NCBI GenBank assembly: GCA_030653385.1
Contig: JAURZM010000048.1
Span: 1-64,000 of the forward strand
From: Rubrivivax sp.
Lineage (GTDB): Bacteria > Pseudomonadota > Gammaproteobacteria > Burkholderiales > Burkholderiaceae_C
DNA: 64,000 bases
Direction of reading: 5' to 3'
The notes under the pieces are model-generated. The model had not been told where the DNA came from. It did not search any database and saw only the letters and a list, made by a program, of their open reading frames with translations. Below, piece after piece: positions 27,420 through 36,875 of the stretch (positions are counted from its first letter, which is position 1; every line of letters begins with the position of its first letter). Both the position numbers and the translations under genes were made by a program.

Positions 27420-28379
27420 ATGATGCCTCTTGTCACTGGCGCGACAGGTCTGGTAGGTTTTCATATAGCCCATGCGTTGCGGCGTGCCGGGCATCGTCCG
27501 CGACTCCTGGCGCGCGATGCCGCAAAGGCTCGGCGCTTGGTCGGCACCGACTTTGATATCGTGAACGGTGACGTGACCGACGCGGCCAGCCTCGCGGCCG
27601 CTTGTGATGGCATCGACGTCGTCTTCCACGCCGCGGGCCATCCGGAGCAGTGGCTCGCCGACCCGGACCAGTTCGAGCGAGTGAATGTCGGCGGCACCCG
27701 CCACGTCGTTCAGGCGTGCCGCGCGGCAGGCGTCCGGCGTCTGGTCTACACGAGCACGATCGACGTTTTCGAGGCACGCGCCGGCGAGCGATTCAACGAA
27801 GATTTCATCGCGACCGCCCCAAAGGGCACGCCCTACGAGCGATCCAAGCAACTGGCCGACCGGCTCGTGACCCAGGCGCTGGCCGATGGACTTGACGCGG
27901 TGTTCATCCATCCGGCGGCGGTCTACGGACCGGGTCCGGCGCAGTCCCCAGGCCTCAATCAGTTCTTCCGGGAGCTCCGGGCCGGCAAGCTGCCTGTGTT
28001 GTTGCCCGGCGGAATGCCGGTTGTCTTTGCCCCTGACCTCGGCGAGGCGCACGTGCGTGCGGCCGAGCAAGCTGGCGCGGGCGAACGCTTCATCGTCAGC
28101 GAACGGTTCTTCACCCTTCTCGAACTGGCGCGTGCCGCAGCAGCCGCCTCGGGCAAGCAGAGAGTGCCGCCCGTGCTGCCGCTGGCGCTCGCGCGATGGG
28201 TGTCTGCCGCCACGGAATCGCTGGCGCGCCTGACCAACAAGCCGCCCTTGGTGCCCGCAGGGCAACTGCACTTCCTTCAGTGGGGCGCGATTCCGGATGC
28301 GTCCAGAGCCCGGCAGCGCCTGAGCCTCGAGCTGACACCCCTGGAGCAGGGCCTGGCGGCGCTTGTGGCCGCTGAGTAG
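27420..28379 (+). CDS. NAD(P)-dependent epimerase/dehydratase family protein
   Basis: 319 residues of the extended short-chain dehydrogenase fold, close to dihydroflavonol-reductase/3-beta-HSD-like proteins. N-terminal cofactor motif VTGATGLVGFHIAHAL (TGxxGxxG), DVVFHAAG, VNVGGTRHV, YTSTIDVF and the catalytic PYERSKQLAD (YxxxK). The track start at 27219 is within relic DNA; ATG 27420 (or 27423) begins the fold directly. Stand-alone; substrate unknown. It sits between two scar regions and may have travelled with them. Confidence 0.85.
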   Translation: MMPLVTGATGLVGFHIAHALRRAGHRPRLLARDAAKARRLVGTDFDIVNGDVTDAASLAAACDGIDVVFHAAGHPEQWLADPDQFERVNVGGTRHVVQACRAAGVRRLVYTSTIDVFEARAGERFNEDFIATAPKGTPYERSKQLADRLVTQALADGLDAVFIHPAAVYGPGPAQSPGLNQFFRELRAGKLPVLLPGGMPVVFAPDLGEAHVRAAEQAGAGERFIVSERFFTLLELARAAAAASGKQRVPPVLPLALARWVSAATESLARLTNKPPLVPAGQLHFLQWGAIPDASRARQRLSLELTPLEQGLAALVAAE

Positions 28380-28862
28380 GGCGGCGGCGTCAGCCGACGG
28401 GCGAGCGCTCCCGCAGTCGTCCTGCCCAGGGCCTCGTAATGGCGCAGTGGATGGTGATCGCCGCGCGTTTCGTCGGCACCGAGATGCAATGACTGGGGCC
28501 GTCGCCAGGTGCCATTGAACAGGCCCATCGCCTGCATCACCGAACCGCTCACGCTCCGCGTAGGTGACCGTCGGCTTTCGGACGTCGAAGTGATCGAACC
28601 GGGAGAACGCTTCGGGTCGGGCTGCGACGGCCGATCCTTCGGATTCATCGCCAGAAAGACGGCGTTGAAGGTTCGATGCCCGTGAGCTGCCAGTCGCTGA
28701 TGCGTCATCCCGACCCGCAGCTGCCGGTGGAGCCATCGGAATGCTGGCGGCAAAGCCGTCGTAGGCGATCGTTCCCTGGCCGCCTTGACGGCGATTTCCC
28801 TCAAGTCGTGAGGGCGCTGTGTCGATACTCAGCCAAATCCCACCGGCTGCGTCGCCCACGTC
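28380..28862. other. 483-bp gap with no recognisable gene
   Basis: Six frames were read. The longest minus frame (28277-28804 in the track) contains stretches such as GHRTFNAVFLAMNPKD that hint at a former gene, but I cannot assign a family. Probably decayed coding DNA plus the promoter of the GGDEF gene. Confidence 0.4.
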
Positions 28863-29831
28863 ATGATTCATCCTGCACTTCCCATCAACGAAGCCACGCG
28901 GCTGGACACGCTGCGCTCGCTCAACATCCTGGACACCTCGGCCGAGGAGCGGTTCGACCGGTTGACCCGGCTTGCAAAGCGCCTGTTCGGCGTGCCCATC
29001 GCGCTGATCAGCCTGGTCGACGCCGATCGGCAATGGTTCAAGTCGTGCCAGGGCCTGAGTGCCACTGAGACGTCGCGCGACGTGTCTTTCTGCGGCCACG
29101 CGATCCTCGGCGACTTGATCATGATGGTGCCCGATGCGCTGCTGGACGAACGGTTTCACGACAACCCGCTGGTCGTGGGTGACCCGGGAATCCGCTTCTA
29201 CGCTGGCTGCCCTTTGCAGGTGCCCAACGGCAGCAAGCTGGGCACGTTGTGCCTGATCGACGTCGAGCCGCGTACGATGGACGAAGGCGACTTGCAACTG
29301 CTGCGTGATCTGACGCGCATGGCCGAGCAGGAGATTGCTGCCGTGCAGTTGGCAACGATGGACGAATTGACCATGCTGTCGAACCGGCGAGGCTTCATGG
29401 CGATGGGGCAGCATGCGCTCAGCCTGTGCGTACGGCGCATGGAACGCCCGGCCTCCTTGCTCTACTTCGACCTCGACGGATTCAAGGCGATCAACGACCG
29501 CTTCGGCCACGCAGAGGGCGACCGCGCCTTGACGGCATTCGCCAAGCTGCTGATGCAGACCTTCCGAGACTCCGACGTCGTGGGCCGGCTCGGCGGCGAC
29601 GAGTTCGTCGTGCTCATGACCGACAGCGCCGATGCCGAGTGCACCATCGCCATCCAGCGGCTGCAGCGGGCCGTCGACGTGTACAACCAGACCAGCCAGC
29701 GTGGCTATGACATCCGGTTCAGTGTCGGCGACATCGCCTACGAACCGATTCGGCACACGTCGATCGACGCCCTGGTCAGCGCTGCCGACGCCCGGATGTA
29801 CGAGCGCAAGCGCCAGAAGAAGGTTGCCTGA
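28863..29831 (+). CDS. GAF-GGDEF diguanylate cyclase
   Basis: A 322-residue cytoplasmic enzyme that makes c-di-GMP. N-terminal GAF domain (about 25-155; LFGVPIALISLVDADRQWFKS and DVSFCGHAIL) as a small-molecule or redox sensor, then a GGDEF domain with DELTMLSNRRGF, LYFDLDGFKAIND, and an intact GGDEF active site near residue 244. The inhibitory I-site RDSD lies five residues before GGDEF, so product inhibition is expected. No transmembrane segment. Monocistronic, no neighbour linked to it. Confidence 0.92.
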   Translation: MIHPALPINEATRLDTLRSLNILDTSAEERFDRLTRLAKRLFGVPIALISLVDADRQWFKSCQGLSATETSRDVSFCGHAILGDLIMMVPDALLDERFHDNPLVVGDPGIRFYAGCPLQVPNGSKLGTLCLIDVEPRTMDEGDLQLLRDLTRMAEQEIAAVQLATMDELTMLSNRRGFMAMGQHALSLCVRRMERPASLLYFDLDGFKAINDRFGHAEGDRALTAFAKLLMQTFRDSDVVGRLGGDEFVVLMTDSADAECTIAIQRLQRAVDVYNQTSQRGYDIRFSVGDIAYEPIRHTSIDALVSAADARMYERKRQKKVA

Positions 29832-30450
29832 CGAGGAACCTCCGGCGATGCGTGTCGCTTCGACGGTGCGGTCGAAGGAGACGCCGTCGTACCAAGTACC
29901 GCGATTCTGTGTGCCAACCTGCCACGGTCCGGTTGGAAGTTGGCCAAAGTCGGCTGCTGAGCCTTGTCCAGGCCAGGTGCTCGAAAGCGGTCACCTGGTC
30001 CGTAGGGTACGACACCGCTGTGGTGCGTGCCGATGTAACTTTCCAACAACTCGGCAAGCGTTGCACCACCTGACAAGTCCGCTGCAGAGCAATGGGGCCC
30101 GGCTCCCTCGCCCTTGCGGACTTGCCGCTGGCAGGCCTGGGCTGGAGCCGCCGCAAGGCGATCTAGCTGGCTGAGCCACCCGTCAGCTGCCGGTGTTGGC
30201 CTGTTGCTTGTGGCCGGGTCCGTGCAATCACGAACAGCCGCTTCGTGCAAGCCAAACAAGAAAAGCAATGGCTCGCCGTCCGGCTGCTTTGGAGCAACCC
30301 GGCGGGCAGGTTCGGGTCGTCAAGCGCCCCTCGACCTGCCACCCGGCATCAGACATCCGGACTCGCCAGCAACGACTGCGCCGGTCGCTGAACAAGTGCC
30401 GAACAGACCGGCGCACCACGACTGGCTGTCGTGAGCAGCGGCCAGCGCAG
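29832..30450. other. 619-bp gap with no recognisable gene
   Basis: Convergent end of the GGDEF gene and the chromate operon. All frames read; minus-frame text such as ATLAELLESYIGTHHSGVV could be a relic but matches nothing I know. No terminator hairpin with a T-run seen. Likely remnant DNA of the scar region. Confidence 0.4.
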
Positions 30451-31473
30451 TCAGATCGGCATGCCGACTCGGCGCTTCACTGCCCCGACCAAGGGCGCTA
30501 TGGAGGAAGGCGGGAAAGGCGACACGCTGCTGACGTTGATCTCGCACAGAACGAAGCGCTGCCCGCCGTCCGTGGCGTGCCCGCCCAGCATGAAGTCGCA
30601 GTCCCAGAGCAGCGGCAGCTGCTCTCGTGCCAGGCCAACACGTTCGCGCAGCAGCGTGATCCAGCTCGACTCCAGTTGATGCCTGAGCGCCTGGAACGTT
30701 GGCAACTCGGGCCCGTGGTACAGCCGCGGCCCCGGCCAGGGCGCGTCGGGATGCAAGGCGTTCACGGCCTGGATGCCGAAGCCGGCGACGCGATCCTCCA
30801 CGAGGTAGGCCCGCACCATGCCTTCGGGCAGCCGGGGCTGCCAGGCCTGGTCGATCATGTGGCCGCCCGCCTGGGGCTCGAAGTACGGCGCCAGCGCCAC
30901 CTTCAAGGCTTGAAGGTCCATGCGCTGCGGCGGGCTGCCGCGCTGGGCATGCTGAACGGTCAGCGAACCGTCGACCGACTGCTCGACCCGCCACACACCG
31001 ATGCCGCTGTGGCCGCGGTGCTGCTTGAGCACACGCGCGCCGTGGCTCAGGCGCTGCGGCAATTCCGCCTGCAGTTGCGCCAGGCTGTCGACGCGGTGCA
31101 CGTCGCTGCCGAACGGCAGGTCGCGGGTCTCGAACAGCACGTCCTTGGTCCCCAGGCGCAGGATCGCGTCGGGATGCGCACTGACGATCACACCTGCCCG
31201 TGCCACCTCGCGCAGCAGTGCATCGAGCCGGTCGCGGCGACGGCCATCCTCGATCGGGTTGCACCACACCAGCACGAGTTGCGTGCCCAGCAGTTGGGCC
31301 CTCACCTCGTCGGCGAAGTTGTCGTGCCAGACGGCAGGCTCGGCCTTCGCGCCGGCAGCACCCAGGGCCTCGAAGAGTGCCGCGAAGCGGCTCGCTGCGG
31401 GGTCGGCGGGGCCGCGCGCAGCCCGGTCGCCGGGATACAGCAGTGCGACCTTCGGCGCTGGCGCGGCGCTCAT
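30451..31473 (-). CDS. ATP-grasp-like protein (Cj0069-type) of the chromate operon
   Basis: 340 residues. Segments VLVWCNPIEDGRRRDRLDALL, HPDAILRLGTKDVL, RVLKQHRGHSGIGVWRVE and FVLCEINVSSVSPFPPSS follow the order of an ATP-grasp ligase fold (substrate loop, ATP-lid lysine and a final E-x-N metal site). I recognise it as resembling Cj0069-family proteins of unknown function. ATG 31473 overlaps the upstream stop by 4 nt, so it is translated with the SOD-like/rhodanese gene. A ligase role, perhaps thiol or peptide related in chromate stress, is inference. Confidence 0.72.
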   Translation of the reverse strand: MSAAPAPKVALLYPGDRAARGPADPAASRFAALFEALGAAGAKAEPAVWHDNFADEVRAQLLGTQLVLVWCNPIEDGRRRDRLDALLREVARAGVIVSAHPDAILRLGTKDVLFETRDLPFGSDVHRVDSLAQLQAELPQRLSHGARVLKQHRGHSGIGVWRVEQSVDGSLTVQHAQRGSPPQRMDLQALKVALAPYFEPQAGGHMIDQAWQPRLPEGMVRAYLVEDRVAGFGIQAVNALHPDAPWPGPRLYHGPELPTFQALRHQLESSWITLLRERVGLAREQLPLLWDCDFMLGGHATDGGQRFVLCEINVSSVSPFPPSSIAPLVGAVKRRVGMPI

Positions 31474-32129
31474 GGTGCAACAGGCCCGGGTTTGTCGACC
31501 AGCGGCCGGCCCGCGGCCTGCCAGCCATCGATGCCGCCACGCAGGTAACGTGCGTTGAAGCCCGCCGCACGCAGCCGCATCGCGGTGGCGCGGCTGACCT
31601 CGTGGCCATAGACGCAGTACACCACCAGTTCTCGGTCGGCGGGCATCTCGGCAGACCAGGCCGCCACCGTGGCCGGGTCGCACCAGCGGGCGCCGGGGAT
31701 CATCTTGAACGCTTGCTCGAACACACCGGCCCGACGCACGTCCAGCACCAGCGCGCCGCCGACCTCTTCTGGGCCCGCGCCGAAGGCATCGCTGGCGGCG
31801 TACACGGCCTGCTGATACCGACCGTAGACCGCAGCCCAATCGATGCGGCTGATGAAGGCATCGACGTGACCTGCCGCCGTGCCAGGGTCCATGTCAGAGG
31901 CCTGTTCGTTCATGTCCAGCGCCAGGATCGGCACGCCTGCGGCCCCCGCGTGGGTCGGGTCGACCGCCCACTGGTGGGTGAGTGTGCCCTCGTGCGGCTG
32001 GAACACCAGCAACACGCAGCCCGAGCCACCGCCCGGGGCCTTGGCACACGCGATGAACTCCTCGCGCCAGCGCTCGACGCTGCCGAAGTTGGCGTCGAGC
32101 ATCAGCTTCGCTGCCGGCTCCATCGTCAC
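31470..32129 (-). CDS. SOD-like/rhodanese fusion protein of the chromate operon
   Basis: 219 residues. Residues 1-110 resemble the C-terminal domain of Fe/Mn superoxide dismutase ([53 protein letters not shown]). The family metal motif DxxEH reads DMNEQ here, so the ligand His is Gln, and the N-terminal SOD half with two other ligands is missing: dismutase activity is unlikely. Residues 120-215 form a rhodanese domain with active Cys in [11 protein letters not shown] and [15 protein letters not shown] 32129 overlaps the chrA stop (GTGA). Probably a sulfur-transfer or regulatory protein in chromate resistance. Confidence 0.8.
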   Translation of the reverse strand: MTMEPAAKLMLDANFGSVERWREEFIACAKAPGGGSGCVLLVFQPHEGTLTHQWAVDPTHAGAAGVPILALDMNEQASDMDPGTAAGHVDAFISRIDWAAVYGRYQQAVYAASDAFGAGPEEVGGALVLDVRRAGVFEQAFKMIPGARWCDPATVAAWSAEMPADRELVVYCVYGHEVSRATAMRLRAAGFNARYLRGGIDGWQAAGRPLVDKPGPVAP

Positions 32130-33526
32130 ACCGTCGCTGCCCAGGCGGGTGCCAGCCAGGTCGCCACCAGCCCGACGGCTGCGCAGGCACCGAGCAGCGG
32201 CATGACGCCAACCTTGAAACGGAACAGCGCCACGGCCGCCGCCACGCAGATCACGGCCGACAGCCCGTCGAAGCGCCCGCCGAAGCCCTGGGGCCAGAAC
32301 ACGTGGTACGCGAAGAACATCGCCAGGTTCAGGATCACCCCGACCACCGCAGCAGTGATCGCAGACAACGGCGCCGTGAAGCCCAACTTGCCGTGTGTGC
32401 TCTCGACCAGCGGCCCGCCCGCCAGAATGAACACAAACGACGGCAGGAAGGTGAAGAAGGTGACCACCGTGGCGGCCAGCGCAGCGCCCAGGAACAGCGC
32501 GTCGGGCCCCAGCACCTGCTTGAACCAGCCGCCGACGAAGCCGACGAAGGCCACGACCATGATCAATGGCCCGGGCGTGGTCTCGCCCAGCGCGAGGCCG
32601 TCGATCATCTGCGGGCCGCTCAGCCACTGGTGGGTCTCCACCGCCCCCTGGTAGACGTACGGCAACACGGCGTAGGCACCGCCGAAGGTGAGCAATGCAG
32701 CCTTGGTGAAGAACCAGCCCATCTGGGTGAGCGTGCCGTGAAGACCGTGGGTCGCGGCCAGTGCGGCAAAGGCCAGCAACCACAGGCCGAGGCCGGCGGC
32801 CAGCACCTTGGCCAGGTGGCTGCGCGAGAACCTCGCATGCGGGGGTGTCGGCGTGAGGTCATCGATCAGTGCCGGGCCGTAGCTGGCCTTGGCACTGCCA
32901 TGCCCCCCGCCCAGCGCAAACACCTGCGGCCAACGGCGTGCACCGAAGTGTCCGACCAGTGCAGCCGCCAGCACGATGGCCGGAAACGGCGTGTCCAAAG
33001 CGAAGATGGCGATGAAGGATGCCGCCGCGATGCCCCACATCCAGCGGTTCTTCAGCGCCCGCGTGCCGATGCGGTGCGCCGCGTGCAGCACGAGTGCAGT
33101 GACCGCCGGCTTGAGTCCGAAAAAAACCCCGGCCACCACGGGCACGTCGCCGAAACGCAGATAGATCCAGCTCAACCCGATCAGGATGAACAGCGACGGC
33201 AGCACGAACAAGGCACCGGCCACGATGCCGCCCCAGGTGCGGTGCATCAACCAACCGATGTAGGTGGCGAGTTGCTGCGCCTCCGGGCCGGGCAGCAGCA
33301 TGCAGTAGTTCAGCGCATGCAGGAAACGCTGCTCGCTGATCCAGCGCCGGCGTTCCACCAGTTCGGTGTGCATGATCGCGATCTGCCCCGCCGGCCCGCC
33401 GAAGCTGATGAAACCGAGCTTGAGCCAGAAGCGGAAGGCCTCGGCAAAGCTCACGGCTGCAGGCGCTGCAGGCACCGCAGCCGCAGCTGCCGGCAGCTCG
33501 GTGGGTGGTGGGGTGGCGCGGCTCAT
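32126..33526 (-). CDS. chrA: Chromate efflux transporter ChrA
   Basis: The 466-residue inner-membrane protein exports chromate with the proton motive force. Both CHR domains are visible: N-terminal [23 protein letters not shown] and [16 protein letters not shown]-terminal [22 protein letters not shown] and [17 protein letters not shown]. Ten or more hydrophobic segments. It overlaps chrB and the SOD-like/rhodanese gene by 4 nt on each side, so all four genes form one transcription unit. Confidence 0.94.
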   Translation of the reverse strand: MSRATPPPTELPAAAAAVPAAPAAVSFAEAFRFWLKLGFISFGGPAGQIAIMHTELVERRRWISEQRFLHALNYCMLLPGPEAQQLATYIGWLMHRTWGGIVAGALFVLPSLFILIGLSWIYLRFGDVPVVAGVFFGLKPAVTALVLHAAHRIGTRALKNRWMWGIAAASFIAIFALDTPFPAIVLAAALVGHFGARRWPQVFALGGGHGSAKASYGPALIDDLTPTPPHARFSRSHLAKVLAAGLGLWLLAFAALAATHGLHGTLTQMGWFFTKAALLTFGGAYAVLPYVYQGAVETHQWLSGPQMIDGLALGETTPGPLIMVVAFVGFVGGWFKQVLGPDALFLGAALAATVVTFFTFLPSFVFILAGGPLVESTHGKLGFTAPLSAITAAVVGVILNLAMFFAYHVFWPQGFGGRFDGLSAVICVAAAVALFRFKVGVMPLLGACAAVGLVATWLAPAWAATV

Positions 33527-34467
33527 GTCGGCGTTCCGGGTGCGGCATGCAATGCGTCAAACACCGCCGCTGCCGCCAGGCCAAGGTGATCGTCGTCGGC
33601 GTGGACCTCGCGCAGACCCGCCAGCACGGCCTCCAGTCCGGCTGCCTCGGGCACGGGAATGCCGCCGATGTCCAGGAAGTGCACTGCGCGTGCGATGCGC
33701 TGCAGCCGCGGGTCGGCGTCCAGGCCGAAGCTGGTGGCCAGCACCTCGAAGCTGACGCGCGAACCGACGTGCGTGAAACGCGCGCCGTCGTAGTCGAAGC
33801 CCAGGGCGCCTCGGGGTGCGGGCGTCGACCCCGCCGGGTCTGCGAGCCAGACGAAGCGCGCCTTGGGATCGATGAAGCGACGGATCAGCCAGGCGCAGGC
33901 CAGTCGATCGACCCACGGCCGTGCACGCGTGGCCCAGCGTTTGCCCTGAAACTTGCGTGGGTCCAGACGCGGGATGCCGTGCGCCGCCCGCGCCACCGGC
34001 TCACCGCGCGAAAAACGCGCATCGAGCGCCTGGCGCAGTGCGTCGAGTTCGGCCTGGGCCTGTTCGGCGGCAGCACCCGGGTAGTAGTCGATGCGGCGGA
34101 GTGACTGCAGCGCTTCGGCAGTGCCACGCCAGCGGCGCCGGGCCTCGGTCTCCTCCAGTGCAGGCAGGGCGGCGGCAAGCGACTGCGCCTCCTGGCGCCA
34201 CAAGCTGTAGGCCTCGGCGCGGTCGAAGAGAGCCAGGAGCTCTTCACGTTGAGTCTCGTCGCGCGTCGACAAGTCCAGCACGCTGGCCTGGCCGCCATGC
34301 GCCCGGACCTCGGTGATCAGCGGGTCGAACATCACCGCCTGGGCGTCGGGCAGCACAAAGACCCCGTCACGCAGGGATGCGCAACCCAGCGCTTTCAGGG
34401 CGCGCCAGACGCGCAGGCGCACGGCGTTTGGCTGTGTCGGCAGGGTCAGGAACAAGGCACTCCACAT
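33523..34467 (-). CDS. chrB: Chromate resistance regulator/protein ChrB
   Basis: The 314-residue first gene of the chromate operon. The N-terminal half ([23 protein letters not shown]) and the C-terminal domain ([54 protein letters not shown]) are typical ChrB. ChrB represses the operon and is released by chromate in studied systems. The start ATG 34467 is the track start. A palindrome lies 5 bp upstream. Length normal. Confidence 0.92.
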   Translation of the reverse strand: MWSALFLTLPTQPNAVRLRVWRALKALGCASLRDGVFVLPDAQAVMFDPLITEVRAHGGQASVLDLSTRDETQREELLALFDRAEAYSLWRQEAQSLAAALPALEETEARRRWRGTAEALQSLRRIDYYPGAAAEQAQAELDALRQALDARFSRGEPVARAAHGIPRLDPRKFQGKRWATRARPWVDRLACAWLIRRFIDPKARFVWLADPAGSTPAPRGALGFDYDGARFTHVGSRVSFEVLATSFGLDADPRLQRIARAVHFLDIGGIPVPEAAGLEAVLAGLREVHADDDHLGLAAAAVFDALHAAPGTPT

Positions 34468-34471
34468 TGAC

Positions 34472-34485
34472 GTAGCATACGCTAC
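34472..34485. promoter_or_regulatory. Probable ChrB operator at the chromate promoter
   Basis: GTAGC-ATAC-GCTAC is an inverted repeat directly before chrB, inside the only AT-rich patch of this region (34466-34515, with TAGATACTACTTAT). Position fits an operator over the chrB promoter. A clear -10/-35 pair cannot be fixed. Confidence 0.5.
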
Positions 34486-34646
34486 TGATAGTGATTTAGA
34501 TACTACTTATGTTGATGCACCTGCCCTGCCCCCGCCTGCAAGGGCTTGCACACCGATGGCCTCATTGCCCACAACCCTGGCTGTCGAGTTGACGCGAGTG
34601 ACAATGGCCCGCCGAGCTCGGCTGGGGACAACGCCGGAGTGCCTTG

Positions 34647-35852
34647 ATGCAAGAACCTGATGTGTCCCGAACCGCTGAGACGATGACCCCGCCCGCCGCT
34701 CCCGCCGGTGAACAGGCCGCCCCGGCCAGCCCGCCGGTGCAGGACCCGCCCGAGACCACCGTGCCGATGGCTGTGAACGTGCGCAGCCTCTCGCTGGCCG
34801 TGCTGGCCGTCCTGGCCATCGTCTTCATGCTGCGTTGGGCCAGCGCGGTGCTGATTCCGTTGATGCTCGGGCTGGTGCTCAGCTACGCGCTGACGCCATT
34901 GGTCGACGTGATGGCGCGGCGCCGGCTGCCGCGTCTGTTGGCCGCCGGTCTGGTGATGTTCGGCATCGTCGGGGGCATGGCTGCCAGCGCGTACTACCTG
35001 GCGGATGACGCGGTCGAACTGGTCGAGGCGCTGCCAGCCGCAGCCAAGAAGCTGCGCGATGCGGTGCAACGGTCTGGAAAGACCTCGACGCCCATCTCCC
35101 AGGTCCAGGAGGCGGCGGCCCACCTCGAGGCCGCCTCCAAGGAAGCCAACAAAACACCACGCATCCGCGATGGCGTGCAGGTCGTGCGGGTGGAGCGGCC
35201 CGGGCTGGACCTGAAGGAGTACCTCTGGAGCGGCACGATGGGACTGGTCACGCTGACCGGACAGTTCACGATCGTCCTTTTCATCACCGTCTTCCTGCTG
35301 GCGTCGGGTGACACCTTCCGGCGCAAGATCGTGCGCATCGCCGGGGGCCGGCTCAGCAAGCGCAAGCTCACGGTCCAGGCCATGGACGAGATCAGCGACC
35401 AGATCCAGGGCTACCTGCTGGTCCAACTGGGCATCAGCGTGCTCGTGGGCATCGCCACCTGGTTGGCCTTCTTGTGGATCGGCCTGGACAACGCGGCCGT
35501 GTGGGGCATCGGCGCGGGTGTGCTCAACCTGGTGCCCTACATCGGGCCGATTGCTGTGACGGCAGCATCGGTGCTGGTGGCGTTTCTGCAGTTCGGCACC
35601 GTCCAGGGCATGTTGCTCGTGGCCGCGGCCGGCTTGGTCATCCACATCATCGCGGGTTATGTGCTGGCGCCGTGGTTGACCAGCCGTGCGGCCAAGATGA
35701 GCCCCGTCGTGGTGTTCGTGGGCGTGATGGCCTGGGGCTGGTTGTGGGGTGTCTGGGGCCTGCTGCTGGGCATTCCCATCATGATGATGGTGAAGTCCAT
35801 CTGCGACCGCGTGGAGGAACTGAAACCCATCGGGGAACTGCTGGGCGACTGA
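34647..35852 (+). CDS. AI-2E/PerM-family membrane permease
   Basis: 401 residues; eight hydrophobic segments in the AI-2E exporter pattern, with LIPLMLGLVLSYALTPLVD, a soluble loop with helices (about 125-200), GYLLVQLGISVLVGIATWL, GIGAGVLNLVPYIGPIAV and GVWGLLLGIPIMM near the end. The N-terminus is Pro/Ala-rich and cytoplasmic. ATG 34647 follows a TTG. Family members export autoinducer-2 or act as Na+/H+ antiporters; nothing here decides which. Divergent from chrB with a 179-bp shared promoter region. Confidence 0.85.
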   Translation: MQEPDVSRTAETMTPPAAPAGEQAAPASPPVQDPPETTVPMAVNVRSLSLAVLAVLAIVFMLRWASAVLIPLMLGLVLSYALTPLVDVMARRRLPRLLAAGLVMFGIVGGMAASAYYLADDAVELVEALPAAAKKLRDAVQRSGKTSTPISQVQEAAAHLEAASKEANKTPRIRDGVQVVRVERPGLDLKEYLWSGTMGLVTLTGQFTIVLFITVFLLASGDTFRRKIVRIAGGRLSKRKLTVQAMDEISDQIQGYLLVQLGISVLVGIATWLAFLWIGLDNAAVWGIGAGVLNLVPYIGPIAVTAASVLVAFLQFGTVQGMLLVAAAGLVIHIIAGYVLAPWLTSRAAKMSPVVVFVGVMAWGWLWGVWGLLLGIPIMMMVKSICDRVEELKPIGELLGD

Positions 35853-36170
35853 GGGGCCGGCTGTGCCAGCGCTTGGCGTCAGCGCCGCCGGGGTCTCGCC
35901 GTCAGGGCCACGACGGCCCCAATCCGCGATGCCTGCTTCTTGCCGTCGGGGGCCCGACCTCAAACGCACTTCGTGAACAAGTTGGCAACCTGCCAGATGC
36001 AGGGCTGCCACACACTGTCGGAACGGCTGACACCGGCTTCTGAGCACCTCATGCCATGCGGTCCTAACTGGTTGTTTTTTATGGGTTTTTGACAAGTTCG
36101 CGCTGCTGGCTCGGAAAATGCCTTCGCTGATGTGAGCTGCTCTCAGCCCAAACCCAAAAAAGGAATCGCG
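35853..36170. other. Intergenic region with weak promoter-like signals
   Basis: About 320 bp between the AI-2E permease and the PEP-CTERM gene. An AT-rich patch holds TTGACA at 36089-36094, but the nearest -10-like hexamer (GAAAAT, 36114) is 19 bp away and poor. The ribosome site AAAAGGAA before ATG 36171 is clear. Nothing else seen. Confidence 0.35.
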
Positions 36171-36728
36171 ATGACCTTCCGTTCAATCATTCTTGCCTCA
36201 AGTCTGCTCATGGCCACCGGGGCCTCGCAAGCTTCTCTCGTCACCAACGGAGGCTTCGAGTCAGCCCTGAGCGGGTGGTCTTGTGTCGTCTCGGATGGAA
36301 ATTGCGGAACGGGCGCCTTCTTCGGGGCCCCCGAGGGTGCCAGCCACTTCTTCGGCTTCCAGAACAGCGCACCCGCGGGTGAGCTGAGCCAAGCCTTGGC
36401 CACGGTGGCCGGTGCGTCATACAGCATTTCCTTCCAGTACACCTCGTTAACTGACGAACCTTCCAACACCCTGGCCGTCGAAGTGGGTGACCTCAGCGAG
36501 GTGCTCGACGTGCAGGTGTCCGTCTGGAAGTCCTACAGCGGCACGTTCACCGCAGCGGCTGCCCTCACCGACCTGAGCTTCCTGTTCCGCACAGTCGGCG
36601 GCAGTGGCACGCTGGGTATCGATGCCGTGGTGGTCGATCGTGCCGGCGCCGTACCGCTTCCCGCCAGCTGGACGCTGGCGCTGCTGGCCCTGGGTCTGGC
36701 AGGTGTCGCGCGTCGCACGAAGGCTTGA
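36171..36728 (+). CDS. PEP-CTERM sorting-signal protein
   Basis: A 185-residue exported protein: signal peptide ending ASQAS (about residue 22), a beta-rich ligand domain (NGGFESALSGWSC..., SISFQYTSLTDEP, VGGSGTLGIDAVVVDR) like DUF642 or carbohydrate-binding folds, and the C-terminal VPLPASWTLALLALGLAGVARRTKA, i.e. a PEP-like VPLPAS tripartite signal for exosortase. Two Cys could form a disulfide. The track start lies before the signal peptide; ATG 36171 is right. No exosortase gene is in the window. A strong terminator follows. Confidence 0.85.
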   Translation: MTFRSIILASSLLMATGASQASLVTNGGFESALSGWSCVVSDGNCGTGAFFGAPEGASHFFGFQNSAPAGELSQALATVAGASYSISFQYTSLTDEPSNTLAVEVGDLSEVLDVQVSVWKSYSGTFTAAAALTDLSFLFRTVGGSGTLGIDAVVVDRAGAVPLPASWTLALLALGLAGVARRTKA

Positions 36729-36754
36729 TCAGCTGAACGGGCTGCGGTCCGCAC

Positions 36755-36786
36755 CAAAAAACAGCGCCCCGAGGGGCGCTGTTTTT
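36755..36786. terminator. Bidirectional rho-independent terminator
   Basis: A-tract, then ACAGCGCCCC and its exact complement GGGGCGCTGT, then a T-tract (GTTTTTC). It ends the PEP-CTERM gene on the plus strand and can serve the minus-strand receiver gene at 36876 as well. Confidence 0.85.
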
Positions 36787-36875
36787 CTTTGGTGGATGCG
36801 GTGATGTGACCGGCGCGTCGTTGTCCGGGCGATGTCTGCGCCATTGCGTGTCCAGCTGCGAAGCAGCGACGCCGG

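Noticed and set aside
26862-29756. Minus-strand 964-residue ORF
   Set aside because: Antisense to the epimerase and GGDEF genes; low-complexity Arg/Gln composition typical of shadow frames.
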